Assembly: GCF_004328075.1 (NCBI RefSeq)
Contig: NZ_SJFN01000009.1
Location: 62,667 to 126,666 of the forward strand
Length of the DNA: 64,000 nt
Source of the DNA: Siculibacillus lacustris
GTDB lineage: Bacteria; Pseudomonadota; Alphaproteobacteria; Rhizobiales; Ancalomicrobiaceae
Direction: 5' to 3'
The notes below the pieces were generated by a model, which was not told the DNA's origin, made no database searches, and saw nothing but the letters and a program-made list of their open reading frames with translations. Numbering within the stretch: the first letter of the stretch is position 1; every line of letters starts with the position of its first letter. Below are positions 1 through 9,175 of the stretch, piece after piece. The translations under genes were made by a program, and so were the position numbers.

Positions 1-1796
1 CGTTCGCCGATCGACGTGTCGTAACCGCGCGGCATGCGGACGATGAAGTCGTGGGCCCCGGCGAGGCGGGCCGCGGCGATCACCCGCTCGATCGGCATCG
101 CCGGATCGATGAGGGCGATGTTCTCCCGGACCGATCGGTTGAACAGGACGTTCTCCTGCAACACCACGCCGATCTGGCGGCGCAGCCAGGCGGGGTCGAG
201 CAGGGTCGCGTCGGTGCCGTCGACCAGCACCCGCCCCGACTCCGGCTGGTAGAGTCGTTGGACCAGCTTGGCGAGGGTGCTCTTGCCCGAGCCCGACGCG
301 CCGACCACCCCGATCACCTGACCGGCGGGGATCGAGAGGGTCAGGTCGCGCAGGACCGGCGGTCCATCGATCCCATAGCGGAACGTGACGCGTTCGAATT
401 CGATGCGGCCGTCGAGTGGCGGCCGATCGTCGGAGGCGGTGGTCGCCGGCTCGACCGGCGTGTCGAGAATATCGCCGAGCCGCTCGACCGACAGCCGGAC
501 CTGATGGAAGTCCTGCCACACCTGGACCAGCCGCAGCACCGGCCCACTCACCTGCGAAGCGAGCATGTTGAAGGCGACGAGTTCGCCGACCGTCAGCCGG
601 TTGGCGATCACCAGCCCGGCGCCGAAGAACAGGGTCGCCGCACCGACGCACTTGTTGATCAGATTGGCCGACTGGGTCGCCCAGTTGCCGATCGAGGTGG
701 CGGCGAAGGCGGCGGAGACATAGGCCGCGAGTTGCTCCTCCCACCGTCGGCGCATCTGCGGCTCGACGGCCATCGCCTTGACCGTCTCGATGCCGGTGAC
801 GCTCTCGACCAGAAACGCCTGGTTCTCGGCGCCACGCCGGAACTTCTCGTCGAGACGGCGCCGGAAGGCCGGAGTCGTGACGATCGACAGCAGCGCATAG
901 AGCGGCAGGCTGCCGACCACGATCCACGCCAGCGTCGCGCTGTAGAGGAACATCACCCCGATGAACACGGTGCCGAAGGCGAGATCGAGCACCAGGGTCA
1001 GGCTGGAGCCGGTGATGAACTGGCGGATGGTCTCGAGCTCGCGCACCCGGGCGACGCTGTCGCCGACCCGCCGCGCTTCGAAATAGGCGAGCGGCAGGCG
1101 GACGAGATGCCCGAACACCCGCGCCCCGAGTTCGACGTCGATCCGGTTCGACGTGTGGCTGAACAGGTGGGTCCGGAGGCCCGACAGCAGGGCGTCGAAG
1201 GCGGCGATCAGCACGAGCCCGGCGACCATCACTTCGAGGGTCGAAAAGCCGCGATGCACCAGCACCTTGTCGATGACCGTCTGGAACACGATCGGCGTCG
1301 CCAGGGCGAACAGCTGGACGACGAAGGAGGCCAGCAGCACCTCGGCGAAGATCGACCGGTACTTTCGCACCGCCCCCCAGAACCACGAGAGGTCGAACCG
1401 ACGGCCGGGATCACCGAGCGCGGCGCGTTTGGCGAGCAGGATCAGATCGCCCGACCATTCGCGCTCGAAGTCGGCGAACGGGACCAGCCGCGGGACCGGA
1501 TCGGCAGCGCCCTGAACGAGCACCCCCTCCTCCGCCGTGACCCGGCCGATCACCACGTAACGGCCGTCGGTGAGCCGGGCGATCGCCGGAAGCGGCGTCT
1601 TCGCCAGCCGCCGGATCGAGGAGCGGGCCCGACCCGCCTTGACCGGAAAGGCGCGTGCCGCCCGAATGAGATCGTCGAGGTCGAGCGCATCGGATCGACC
1701 GGTCGCGTGACGAATCGCTCCGGGATCGGCGACGATGCCGATCAGTCTGAGGGCGAGCGCCAATGCCCAGGCACCCTGATCCGCTTCGACGTGCAT
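1..1796 (-). CDS. Type I secretion system ABC exporter, HlyB-like (3' end cut by window start)
   Basis: This is an inner-membrane ABC exporter of the type I secretion class, which moves unfolded proteins out in one step with a membrane-fusion protein and an outer-membrane channel. The first ~130 residues look like a C39-like domain whose catalytic cysteine is missing (the region reads QGAWALALALRL), as in HlyB, where the domain docks substrate without cutting it. A six-helix transmembrane region follows, then an ATPase domain with Walker A GASGSGKST. The signature and Walker B motifs lie beyond the window. I chose the ATG at 1796 because AGGGGAC sits just upstream. The gene lies 113 bases after the calpain-like gene on the same strand. 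The HlyD partner is not in view and may follow outside the window. Confidence 0.85.
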   Translation of the reverse strand, partial: MHVEADQGAWALALALRLIGIVADPGAIRHATGRSDALDLDDLIRAARAFPVKAGRARSSIRRLAKTPLPAIARLTDGRYVVIGRVTAEEGVLVQGAADPVPRLVPFADFEREWSGDLILLAKRAALGDPGRRFDLSWFWGAVRKYRSIFAEVLLASFVVQLFALATPIVFQTVIDKVLVHRGFSTLEVMVAGLVLIAAFDALLSGLRTHLFSHTSNRIDVELGARVFGHLVRLPLAYFEARRVGDSVARVRELETIRQFITGSSLTLVLDLAFGTVFIGVMFLYSATLAWIVVGSLPLYALLSIVTTPAFRRRLDEKFRRGAENQAFLVESVTGIETVKAMAVEPQMRRRWEEQLAAYVSAAFAATSIGNWATQSANLINKCVGAATLFFGAGLVIANRLTVGELVAFNMLASQVSGPVLRLVQVWQDFHQVRLSVERLGDILDTPVEPATTASDDRPPLDGRIEFERVTFRYGIDGPPVLRDLTLSIPAGQVIGVVGASGSGKSTLAKLVQRLYQPESGRVLVDGTDATLLDPAWLRRQIGVVLQENVLFNRSVRENIALIDPAMPIERVIAAARLAGAHDFIVRMPRGYDTSIGE

Positions 1797-1909
1797 GAAC
1801 GCGTCCCCTGTCGTGTCGAGGGGAGCATCGCTTATTCCACTTAGAGCCCGGTTAAGACGCGCTCCGAGCTCGCGATGGCCGCCGGCGGCCGGCGACGGGG
1901 CGTTCTCGT

Positions 1910-3640
1910 TCAACCGAGCGGCGAGGCCAGGGTCGAGGTCGTGACGGAGGTGAGCGACATCGCCACCATGGCGGTCGAGCTGGTGCCGCTGGTGACCGAG
2001 GCGATCGACTGAGCGAACAGTGTCGCCGTGGCTTCGAGCGAGATACCGACCGTCGGATCGGTCGCTCCGCCCGCCAGATCGGCGACCGCCTTGACCGTCG
2101 AAGTCGTGCCGGTCGACGAGGTCTTCGTGGTGGCCATCGTGCCGGCGCCGACGTTGTCGACGGTGATCACGTCGCCGGCGGCGAGCAGGGTCGCAAGGCT
2201 CACCTCGAAGGTCGTCGCCCAGGTCTGGCCGGGCTCGGTGCCCCAGGGGTTGCGGACCTGCAGCAGGCCGGTCGCGCCGTCCCAGCCGTAGATCGACATG
2301 GCGTGTCCGGCGACCAGCGTGGTCTTGCCCGAGGAATCTCTGGCATTGGTGTAGGACGACAGGACGACGTCGTCGCCGGCCGCGATGTCGGCGATCAGTG
2401 TGTTCAGGACCGAAGCGTTCGACAAGCCGGCCGAATAACCCACCCGGCTCAGAGACGAATTGTAGACGTTGCAGGTCCAGGACCCCTTGGCCGAGCAGAA
2501 GTCGGTGATCTGCGAGGCGCCGGTGATCTCTTCGAGGGCGTATTCGGGGGCGCCGCCGTTGCCGATCGTCGTCCAGCTGTTGCCGTAGTTGTAGATGTTG
2601 CCGGTCACCGTGCCGGAGGTCTGCAGTTCGGCATAGGCCTTCTCGGCGAGACTCGCCCAGACATCGGTGCCGCAATAGTTGAAGATGGTGCCACCGTTGG
2701 CGAGGCTGGTATTGACCGTCACCCAGGTGGCACTGCCGTTGACGTAGAACTTGACGCCGTAGCTGCCGTTGCCGTTGTCGGTGAACATCGATTTGATCAG
2801 CGACGAATTCTGGTCGGCGACCTCGGCCAGACTGGCGAGCAAGAAGCAGTCACCGATGAAGCCCTGATTGACGTCGTTCATGGTCGGGCCGGACGACGCG
2901 AACAGCGGCTTCGACACCGCCGAATAGGAGACGGTATAGGTACCGTAGCCGCTCAGCGTGAACCGGCTGGCGGGCAGATCGGAGCCGAGGAACCACTTGC
3001 CGATCAACTCGTTGAGCTGGGTCGCGGTCGACCCGGCGGCGAGGTTGCCGAGCGCCACGGACGTCGCGGCCCCACCCGTCCAGGTGGCGTTGGCCTTCGA
3101 TCCGCCGACCAGCGAACCGGCCAGCGCCGTCAGATAGGCGGAGGTGGAGACGCCGTTGGCGAGATCGGCGACGAGGGTCTTCAGATCGGCGAACTGGGTC
3201 GCGCTGAGCGTCGACTTCGCCGAGGTCAGCGACGAGGCGACGTCGGAAAACACCTTGACCAGTTCGGCGTAGGTGATCGTGCCGTCGGCGACGGCGGTGG
3301 CGACGTCGCTCTGGATCGCCGCCGTCTTGATCGAGCTCACCCAGGCGGGGAGCTTGGTGGCGGTCGGCGTGGCCGTCGCCGTCGGGGTGGTCGACGCCGT
3401 GACGACCGATGGCGTGGTCGTCTTGAGCGTGGTCGTCGTGGCGGCGACCGCGAGACCGAAACCGAAGGCCGAGCCATCGGCGACCGTGACGGCCGATGCG
3501 AGTGCATCCACGCCGCGTGCCGGTTGAGAGGAGATCAGCCCATCGGCGAGGTCGAGCAGCGTCTCCTCGCTGGACGACGACCCGAGGTCGGTCGATTTCG
3601 CGGATTTCTGACGATCGAACTTCGCGAACATGTACGACAT
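1910..3640 (-). CDS. Calpain-type (C2) cysteine protease, putative type I secretion substrate
   Basis: The 576-residue protein carries the papain-fold calpain triad. Cys265 is in GFIGDCFLLAS, His446 in AGHAMSIYGW and Asn464 in RNPWGT, matching the C2 signatures GDCW, GHAY and RNPWG. About 240 residues precede the protease core. They are rich in Thr, Ala and Ser, with a Thr/Pro linker near 70-97 and a helical segment near 100-180. There is no N-terminal signal peptide. The C-terminal ~90 residues are Ser/Thr/Ala/Val-rich and almost free of Lys and Arg, which fits an uncleaved type I secretion signal. No RTX nonapeptides are visible. The exporter gene follows directly. Protease identity is seen in the motifs. 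Export by the neighbouring transporter is inferred. Confidence 0.85.
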   Translation of the reverse strand: MSYMFAKFDRQKSAKSTDLGSSSSEETLLDLADGLISSQPARGVDALASAVTVADGSAFGFGLAVAATTTTLKTTTPSVVTASTTPTATATPTATKLPAWVSSIKTAAIQSDVATAVADGTITYAELVKVFSDVASSLTSAKSTLSATQFADLKTLVADLANGVSTSAYLTALAGSLVGGSKANATWTGGAATSVALGNLAAGSTATQLNELIGKWFLGSDLPASRFTLSGYGTYTVSYSAVSKPLFASSGPTMNDVNQGFIGDCFLLASLAEVADQNSSLIKSMFTDNGNGSYGVKFYVNGSATWVTVNTSLANGGTIFNYCGTDVWASLAEKAYAELQTSGTVTGNIYNYGNSWTTIGNGGAPEYALEEITGASQITDFCSAKGSWTCNVYNSSLSRVGYSAGLSNASVLNTLIADIAAGDDVVLSSYTNARDSSGKTTLVAGHAMSIYGWDGATGLLQVRNPWGTEPGQTWATTFEVSLATLLAAGDVITVDNVGAGTMATTKTSSTGTTSTVKAVADLAGGATDPTVGISLEATATLFAQSIASVTSGTSSTAMVAMSLTSVTTSTLASPLG

Positions 3641-4046
3641 CGGATCCGACTCCGGTGAAAAGGGGGTGCGACTTCGCGAGGCGTCGCTCGGCCAAGAGTC
3701 GCATCATCGGTGCCGGAACTTGAGAAGAAGCATTCGAAATCGTGAAAATTGCGCCTTTCGGCCTCGATCGAGCGCAAGACCCGAGTCGAGGCGTCGATGT
3801 GCGGAGACCGATCGAAGTCCGAGGGCCTCGCCCACCGACAATTCGGAGTGAACGGAGCCTCGGGCCGGAGTCCTCCCCAGGAAGACGACCGCGCCTGACT
3901 TTCCGTGTTGCCGACAAGGCGTCGGAATACCTGTGACCGAGGCACACGCAACCCGATTGCGCGTGCCGCGTGGCCACGGCGACGAGCGACCGCGCGCTCT
4001 CCGCGGGCTGTGTCCCGAGGGAACCGTCTACATTCGCCTCGAACGC
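3641..4046. other. Gene-free stretch upstream of the calpain-like gene
   Basis: About 400 bases without a convincing gene. It should hold the promoter of the leftward protease-exporter unit and the 3' flank of the leftward orphan gene at 4047. Open frames here on both strands are Arg-rich shadows without ribosome sites. I see no clear terminator hairpin or operator. Confidence 0.5.
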
Positions 4047-4520
4047 TCAGAGGTCCGTGCGGCTGAGAGCCTTCTGAAGGGCCGCTGCGAGCGCGGGTGG
4101 GCAATAGCCGTCGGTGGGGATACCGCGCATGACCGCGTTGAGTCGTTCGATGCTGAGCTGATTGACTCCAAATCCCGTCGCTCTGCGGACGTAATTCTCC
4201 AAGAGAGCATCCAACTTGAAATTCTTATTTCCAGATGTGTGGTGATCGAATGGTTCGGGAAGCGGGCTGATGTAGCCGTCGTGCACGACCCGCCGAAATG
4301 TATTCTGCTCCATGGCGCGCATGACCGCACTGGTTCGCGGCCCCCAATAGCCGTCCACTTCCGTGAGTTCGTAACCCAGTTCAAAAGTATACGACCAATA
4401 CACGAGGAGATATTGCGCGAACCGCACGTCGTCCCCATGTGATCCAGGGCCAATCTGCCGGTCGATGTTCCAATAGAGCCAGCGATTCTTATCCGACGAC
4501 AACAGGATCAGCACATGCAT
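4047..4520 (-). CDS. Hypothetical protein with a peptidoglycan-binding-like motif
   Basis: I do not recognise this 157-residue protein as a whole. Residues ~30-72 hold a block reading DDVRFAQYLLVYW, then VDGYWGPRTSAVMRAM. The second part is close to the VDG-x-x-G-x-x-T-x-x-A core of the PG_binding_1 helical domain. It is Trp- and Tyr-rich and has no obvious signal peptide. The ATG at 4520 has GGGAG about eight bases upstream. An in-frame ATG at 4559 would add 13 residues but has no ribosome site. Base composition is visibly more AT-rich than the flanks, which suggests recent acquisition. It stands alone, with gaps of 400 and 270 bases on its sides. A link to the protease-exporter pair is possible but unsupported. 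Confidence 0.6.
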   Translation of the reverse strand: MHVLILLSSDKNRWLYWNIDRQIGPGSHGDDVRFAQYLLVYWSYTFELGYELTEVDGYWGPRTSAVMRAMEQNTFRRVVHDGYISPLPEPFDHHTSGNKNFKLDALLENYVRRATGFGVNQLSIERLNAVMRGIPTDGYCPPALAAALQKALSRTDL

Positions 4521-4787
4521 CTCGAACACTCCCATACCATGGGCCGCGGCGCATTTCATCTGCGAGACTACGCGTAAATACGGTGATTGGCGAGCCCGCT
4601 CGCGCCGACGGTCGGGTCGAGGTCAGGGTCGAACGCGTGGCCGCTCTCCGAACGACGACCTGCATCTGCGTCATCGGGCGCAGGCTCGCCAACTCGGAAC
4701 CGCCCCCCATACCCGGACAGGCCCCCGACCGACGATCCATCGGTCGCCACGCGTCGCCACGCCGAAGACCGTTGCGACGGTGGCCGC

Positions 4788-5612
4788 TCAACGGATGCCG
4801 GCCCGCATGAACGACTGAACGAATTGGCGCTGAAAAATCAGGAAGGCGCCGAGCAAGGGACCGGCGGTCATCAGGGTCGCGGCGGTGATCACCGACCAAT
4901 CGATCCCCTGGTCGACCGAAGAGAACACCGAAAGGCCGACCGTCAGCGGCCGGGTCTCGACGGAGTTGGTGATGATCAGCGGCCACAGGAAATTGTTCCA
5001 ATGGTAGCTGACCTGGACCAGGCCATAAGCGACGTAGATCGGCCGGGCCGCCGGGACATAGACACGCCACAACACCCCGAAGGTGCCGCAACCTTCGATG
5101 CGGGCGGCTTCCTCGAGTTCCTTCGGCACGGTCTTGAAGGTCTGACGCAGGAGGAAGATGCCGAAGGCCGAGGTGAGATAGGGCAGCGCGATGCCCCACA
5201 GCGTGTCGACCGCGCCGAGCATCTTCATCGTGCGGTAGTTGACCACCGCCAGGATCTCCGGCGCGATCATCAGCTGCAACAGGATCAGCGCGAACAGGAC
5301 ATCGCGGCCGCGGAACTCGAGGCGCGCCAGGGCGAAGGCCGCCATGGTGCAGAGCACGATCTGCGCCGAGACGATCACCGTCACCAGAACGATGGTGTTG
5401 AGGAAATAGCGGGCGAAGGGCGCGGCGATCCAGGCGCGGCGGAAGTTGTCGAGCGACAGCGGCGCCGAGAGATCGAAATGGGTGGCATAGGCCGGCGGGT
5501 GGAAAGCCGTCCAGATCGCATAGACCAGCGGCAGCAGCCACAGGATCCCGACGGTCCAGGCCAGGGCGGTGTCGACGGCATGGGCGACGTGAGCGAGGGG
5601 CGTGCGCTTCAT
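4788..5612 (-). CDS. ABC transporter permease, UgpE/MalG-type (carbohydrate uptake CUT1 family)
   Basis: A 274-residue inner-membrane permease with about six helices. It has the MalG-type EAA loop near residue 175 (EELEEAARIEGCGTFGVLW), which contacts the ATPase. It ends the leftward operon ATPase - binding protein - permease A - permease E. Its ATG lies inside the stop of the preceding permease gene (ATGA, four-base overlap), so the two are probably translationally coupled. The family imports sugars, sugar alcohols or glycerol-3-phosphate. The substrate cannot be read from the sequence. I give no gene symbol because ugp-like sets occur for many substrates. Confidence 0.9.
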   Translation of the reverse strand: MKRTPLAHVAHAVDTALAWTVGILWLLPLVYAIWTAFHPPAYATHFDLSAPLSLDNFRRAWIAAPFARYFLNTIVLVTVIVSAQIVLCTMAAFALARLEFRGRDVLFALILLQLMIAPEILAVVNYRTMKMLGAVDTLWGIALPYLTSAFGIFLLRQTFKTVPKELEEAARIEGCGTFGVLWRVYVPAARPIYVAYGLVQVSYHWNNFLWPLIITNSVETRPLTVGLSVFSSVDQGIDWSVITAATLMTAGPLLGAFLIFQRQFVQSFMRAGIR

Positions 5613-6547
5613 CGATAGTGCACTCCGCGCCCGGCGACGAGAAACTGAATCAGCGCCAGGGTCGACAGAATGGCGATCAGCACGATGGTCAGCGCCGTCG
5701 CCTGACCCTGGTCCCAGAACTTGAAACCGACTTCGTAGAGGTGGAACAGCAGCACGTTGGTGGCGTTGTCGGGGCCGCCGCCGGTCATCAGGAAGATGTG
5801 GTCGATGGTGCGGAAGGCATTGATCACCGCGTTGACCAGGATGAACAGCGTCACCGGCTTCAGGAGTGGCCAGGTCACCCGCCGGAAGAACGTCGATCGC
5901 GAAGCGCCTTCGATCGACGCGGCCTCCCGGAGATCGGGCGAAATCTGCTGGAGGGCGGCGAGATAGAAGATCATGAAGAACCCGGCTTCCTTCCACACCG
6001 TCACGACCATGATCGCGGCGAGCGCCGAGTGCGGATGGCCGAGCCAGTTCGTGGCCGAAAAGCCGAAGAGATGGGCGATCTGATCGAGCAGGCCGTAGCT
6101 CGGCGTGTAGAAGAACAGCCAGATGTCGGCGACGGCGATCATCGGCAGCACGGTCGGGGTGAAATAGGCCATCCGCAGCAGACCGCGGCCGGCGATCTTG
6201 CCGTCGACCCACAATGCCATCAGGAGCGCGAGGGCGATCGACGCCGGGATCGTACCGACCGCATAGATCGCGTTGTTGACCATCACCTTCCAGAAGATCG
6301 GATCGGCGGCCATGTCCTGGTAGTTGGCGAGGCCGACGAAGCGCGACGGCCGAGCGCCCTTGGGCGTCGAATAGAAGCTGTCGATCAGGGTGCGCACCAC
6401 CGGGACATGGGTGAAGGTGGCGAAGAGCACCACCGACGGCAGGAGCAGCAGCCAGGCCTCGATCGACTGCGGCCACACCCGCCGGCGCACGGGGCGCCGT
6501 GCGCCGGAGCGTGCCGATGCGGTCTCGATGGGTGTGGCGTCGCTCAC
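5609..6547 (-). CDS. ABC transporter permease, UgpA/MalF-type
   Basis: A 312-residue permease that partners the UgpE-type subunit to form the transmembrane channel. The N-terminus is Arg-rich and cytoplasmic, then six predicted helices begin with IEAWLLLLPSVVLFATF. The EAA loop lies near ISPDLREAASIEGASR. I chose the GTG at 6547 because GGAGGGG stands about nine bases upstream. An upstream frame to 6628 gives an Arg/Pro-rich extension with no ribosome site. The gap to the binding-protein gene is ~100 bases. Confidence 0.9.
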   Translation of the reverse strand: MSDATPIETASARSGARRPVRRRVWPQSIEAWLLLLPSVVLFATFTHVPVVRTLIDSFYSTPKGARPSRFVGLANYQDMAADPIFWKVMVNNAIYAVGTIPASIALALLMALWVDGKIAGRGLLRMAYFTPTVLPMIAVADIWLFFYTPSYGLLDQIAHLFGFSATNWLGHPHSALAAIMVVTVWKEAGFFMIFYLAALQQISPDLREAASIEGASRSTFFRRVTWPLLKPVTLFILVNAVINAFRTIDHIFLMTGGGPDNATNVLLFHLYEVGFKFWDQGQATALTIVLIAILSTLALIQFLVAGRGVHYR

Positions 6548-6650
6548 CGCGCGGCACCCCTCCGACGGTCCGAGAAACGGGGCTCGCGGCCGACCCCTGG
6601 GGATCGGTCGCGAGCGGCGGGGGCGCATCGGGCGCGGCCGCGGACGGCGT

Positions 6651-7943
6651 TCACCGATAGTCCTTGAGGATGCGTTCGGCCTCGGCCTGCGCGTCCTTCA
6701 TCGCCTGCGCGGGCGACTTGGCGAGGGTCAACGCGGCCTGGAGATTGTCGTTGAGCGCCTTGGCGACGCGCTGATTGTCGTGGGTCGAGAGCTCGGCGAC
6801 CGACACGGTGAGTTGGTCGCGGGCGACCGCCGCCTGGGGGAAATCGGCCAGATAGGCCTTCATCGCCGGAGTCTCGAAGGCGGCGGGCGACACCGCGACA
6901 TAGCCGGTGGCGATCGACCACTGGGCGGCGCGTTCCGGGGTGGTCATCCACTTGGCGAATTCGACCACGGCCTTCTGCTGCTCGGGGCTCGAGCCCTTGA
7001 ACAGATAGAAGTTGCCGCCGCCGGTCGGGCTGCCGCGACGCTGCTTGGCCGGCAGCATGGCGACGCCGAAGGGGAAGCTCGCGTTCTTGCGGACGTTGGT
7101 GAGGTTGCCGGTGGTCTGCCACATCATCGCGGTCTTCCCCTCGAGGAAGTCCTTGGGCGTGGTGCCCCATTCGACGATGCCGGCCGGATGGACCTTGTCC
7201 TTGGCGGCGAGATCGACCCAGTACTGCAGCGCCTCGACCACTTCCGGCGCATCGAAGGTGATCTTGTTGCCCGCCTGGTTCATCAGCTCGACGCCATTGG
7301 GCGTGGTCAGGCCCTGGAAGAGCCAATAGGGGAAGCCCGACGACGGGATCTCGACGCCCCACCTGACGACGTTGCCGTTTGCGTCGCGCTTGGTCAGCTT
7401 CGCCGCGAAGTCGCGCATCTCGGCCCAGTTCGCCGGCGCCTTCTCCGGATCGAGACCGGCCTCGGTGAAGGCCGCCTTGTTCCAATAGAGCACGATGGTC
7501 GAGCGCTGGAACGGGATGCCCCAGGTCTTGCCGCCGGTCTGGCTGTTGGCCATGAAGGCCGGGTAGAAGGACGAGAACCACGCTTGGGCGTCGGCTCCGG
7601 CGGCCGCGTCGAAGGGGATGACGGCGTCTTCGTCGATCAGGGTGAACATGTCGGTGGACAGCGCGATCGCGGTGTTCGGGGCATTGCCGCCCTTGGCCGC
7701 GGTCAGGATCTTGGCGATCGTGTCCTGGTAGGAGCCGGAATAGACCGCCTCGACCTTGATCTGCGGATGGTCCTTCTCGAAGTCGGCGACCATCCCGTCG
7801 ATGATCTTGGTGACCGGACCGCCGACCGCGACCGGATAATAGAACGTGATCTTGGTCTCGGCGGCCGACGCCGCCGGAGCGAGAGCGAGACCGGCGACGA
7901 GGGTCGCGGCGGTTGCGAGCAGGGTGCGACGGGTGGGGGTCAT
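6651..7943 (-). CDS. ABC transporter periplasmic binding protein, UgpB-like
   Basis: The 430-residue protein has a Tat-like or Sec signal peptide (MTPTRRTLLATAATLVAG, cleavage near ASA-AET). The mature part has the fold of family 1 extracellular solute-binding proteins. Features include KITFYYPVAVGGP at the start, a mid-protein GIPFQRSTIVLYWNK block and a TGGGNFYLFKGSS block, the latter two typical of the UgpB/MalE subgroup. It captures the solute and delivers it to the two permeases encoded downstream. Its ATG overlaps the stop of the ATPase gene by four bases. The closest named relatives I know bind glycerol-3-phosphate or oligosaccharides, so the ligand is open. Confidence 0.88.
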   Translation of the reverse strand: MTPTRRTLLATAATLVAGLALAPAASAAETKITFYYPVAVGGPVTKIIDGMVADFEKDHPQIKVEAVYSGSYQDTIAKILTAAKGGNAPNTAIALSTDMFTLIDEDAVIPFDAAAGADAQAWFSSFYPAFMANSQTGGKTWGIPFQRSTIVLYWNKAAFTEAGLDPEKAPANWAEMRDFAAKLTKRDANGNVVRWGVEIPSSGFPYWLFQGLTTPNGVELMNQAGNKITFDAPEVVEALQYWVDLAAKDKVHPAGIVEWGTTPKDFLEGKTAMMWQTTGNLTNVRKNASFPFGVAMLPAKQRRGSPTGGGNFYLFKGSSPEQQKAVVEFAKWMTTPERAAQWSIATGYVAVSPAAFETPAMKAYLADFPQAAVARDQLTVSVAELSTHDNQRVAKALNDNLQAALTLAKSPAQAMKDAQAEAERILKDYR

Positions 7944-9016
7944 GCGCGGACACGCTCCTGTGGGGCGATTGGGTGTGGTTGGTCGAGCCGACGACCGCTG
8001 GCGACGTCGAAACGATGTTCGTGGAAGTCTTCCCAGGCGAGGCCGACGGCGTCCCCGACGCGAGCGCCGACCCGCCCGGGGAGGCGTGCGGCGACACTGC
8101 AGCCGTCGGCGAGGACCACCGCCACGACCGTGTCCGCACCGAGATATTCGACGCTCGCCACCACCCCGTCACGATCCGTGCCCCGGGGCGGGGCGAGGCG
8201 CACGTGCTCGGCCCGGACGCCGACGACGATCTCGTCGACGTGACCATCGATCCGCTGGGGTGCCAGGAGGTTCATGGCCGGAGCGCCGATGAAGCGCGCG
8301 GTGAACATCGTCGCCGGACGTTCGTAGAGGTCGGCGGGTACGCCGTTCTGCTCGATCCGGCCGTCCTTCATCAGGATCACCCGGTCGGCCATGGTCATGG
8401 CTTCGATCTGGTCGTGGGTGACGTAGATCATCGTCATGCCGAGGCGCTGTTGCAGGGCGCGGATTTCCAGGCGCATTTCGCCGCGCAACTGGGCGTCGAG
8501 ATTGGAGAGCGGCTCGTCCATCAGACAGATCGGCTGCTCGCCGACGATGGCGCGCGCGAGCGCGACCCGCTGCCGCTGGCCTCCGGAAAGCTGCGACGGT
8601 TTACGATCGAGATAATCCGACAGTCCGGTGAGGGCCACGACCCGCATCAACCGGTCCGCGCGTTCGGCCTTGGGCACGCCGCGCACCTTGAGACCGAAGA
8701 CGATGTTCTCGGCGACGTCGAGGTGAGGAAACAGAGCGTAGGACTGGAACACCATCGAGATGCGCCGGTCTTTGGGCGGCATCGCGACCACGTCCGCATC
8801 GTCGATCAGAATGCGCCCGAAGTTCGGTTCCTCGAGCCCGGCGATCAACCGAAGCGTCGTCGATTTGCCGCAGCCCGACGGCCCGAGCAGGACGCACAAT
8901 TCGCCGGCACCGACTTCGAAGGCGATGTGGTCGACGACGACCCGCCCGTCGAACGCCTTGGTGAGATGTTCGACACGCACTCCGGACAATGAAGTCTCCA
9001 CCACGGTCGCTCGCAT
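7940..9016 (-). CDS. ABC transporter ATP-binding protein, UgpC/MalK-type
   Basis: The 358-residue ATPase energises the importer. Walker A is GPSGCGKST (~45), the Q-loop follows at VFQSYALFPH, the signature is LSGGQRQR (~142) and Walker B is ICLMDEP. The H-loop is THDQIEAMT. A C-terminal TOBE/MalK regulatory domain follows (VGVRAEHVRL). It is first in the operon, which is unusual since ugpC often comes last. The ATG at 9016 has a weak ribosome site. A TTG at 8989 preceded by GGTGGAG would start the protein at LSGVRVEHL, closer to the family norm, so the start is uncertain. Confidence 0.9.
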   Translation of the reverse strand: MRATVVETSLSGVRVEHLTKAFDGRVVVDHIAFEVGAGELCVLLGPSGCGKSTTLRLIAGLEEPNFGRILIDDADVVAMPPKDRRISMVFQSYALFPHLDVAENIVFGLKVRGVPKAERADRLMRVVALTGLSDYLDRKPSQLSGGQRQRVALARAIVGEQPICLMDEPLSNLDAQLRGEMRLEIRALQQRLGMTMIYVTHDQIEAMTMADRVILMKDGRIEQNGVPADLYERPATMFTARFIGAPAMNLLAPQRIDGHVDEIVVGVRAEHVRLAPPRGTDRDGVVASVEYLGADTVVAVVLADGCSVAARLPGRVGARVGDAVGLAWEDFHEHRFDVASGRRLDQPHPIAPQERVRA

Positions 9017-9175
9017 CGGCGCGTCGACCGACGGTCGGCCGCAACGGCGCCGAGCCGTCGTCCGTGCAATAGAGCCGCACCATCACAGTTTCATGTCACC
9101 GATGACGTCGAACGGGCCCCGCGACGGCCGTCGGTGCCGCCGCCGGGTCCGACGACCGAGCGGCGGCGCCGTTCG

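Noticed and set aside
51-1844. Long plus-strand open frame opposite the exporter gene
   Set aside because: It is rich in Arg, Asp, Glu and Gln in the pattern of an antisense shadow. The minus strand encodes a clear ABC exporter over the same bases.
3933-4442. Plus-strand frame of 169 codons
   Set aside because: It is antisense to the orphan gene at 4047-4520. The minus strand has the better ribosome site and the peptidoglycan-binding-like motif.
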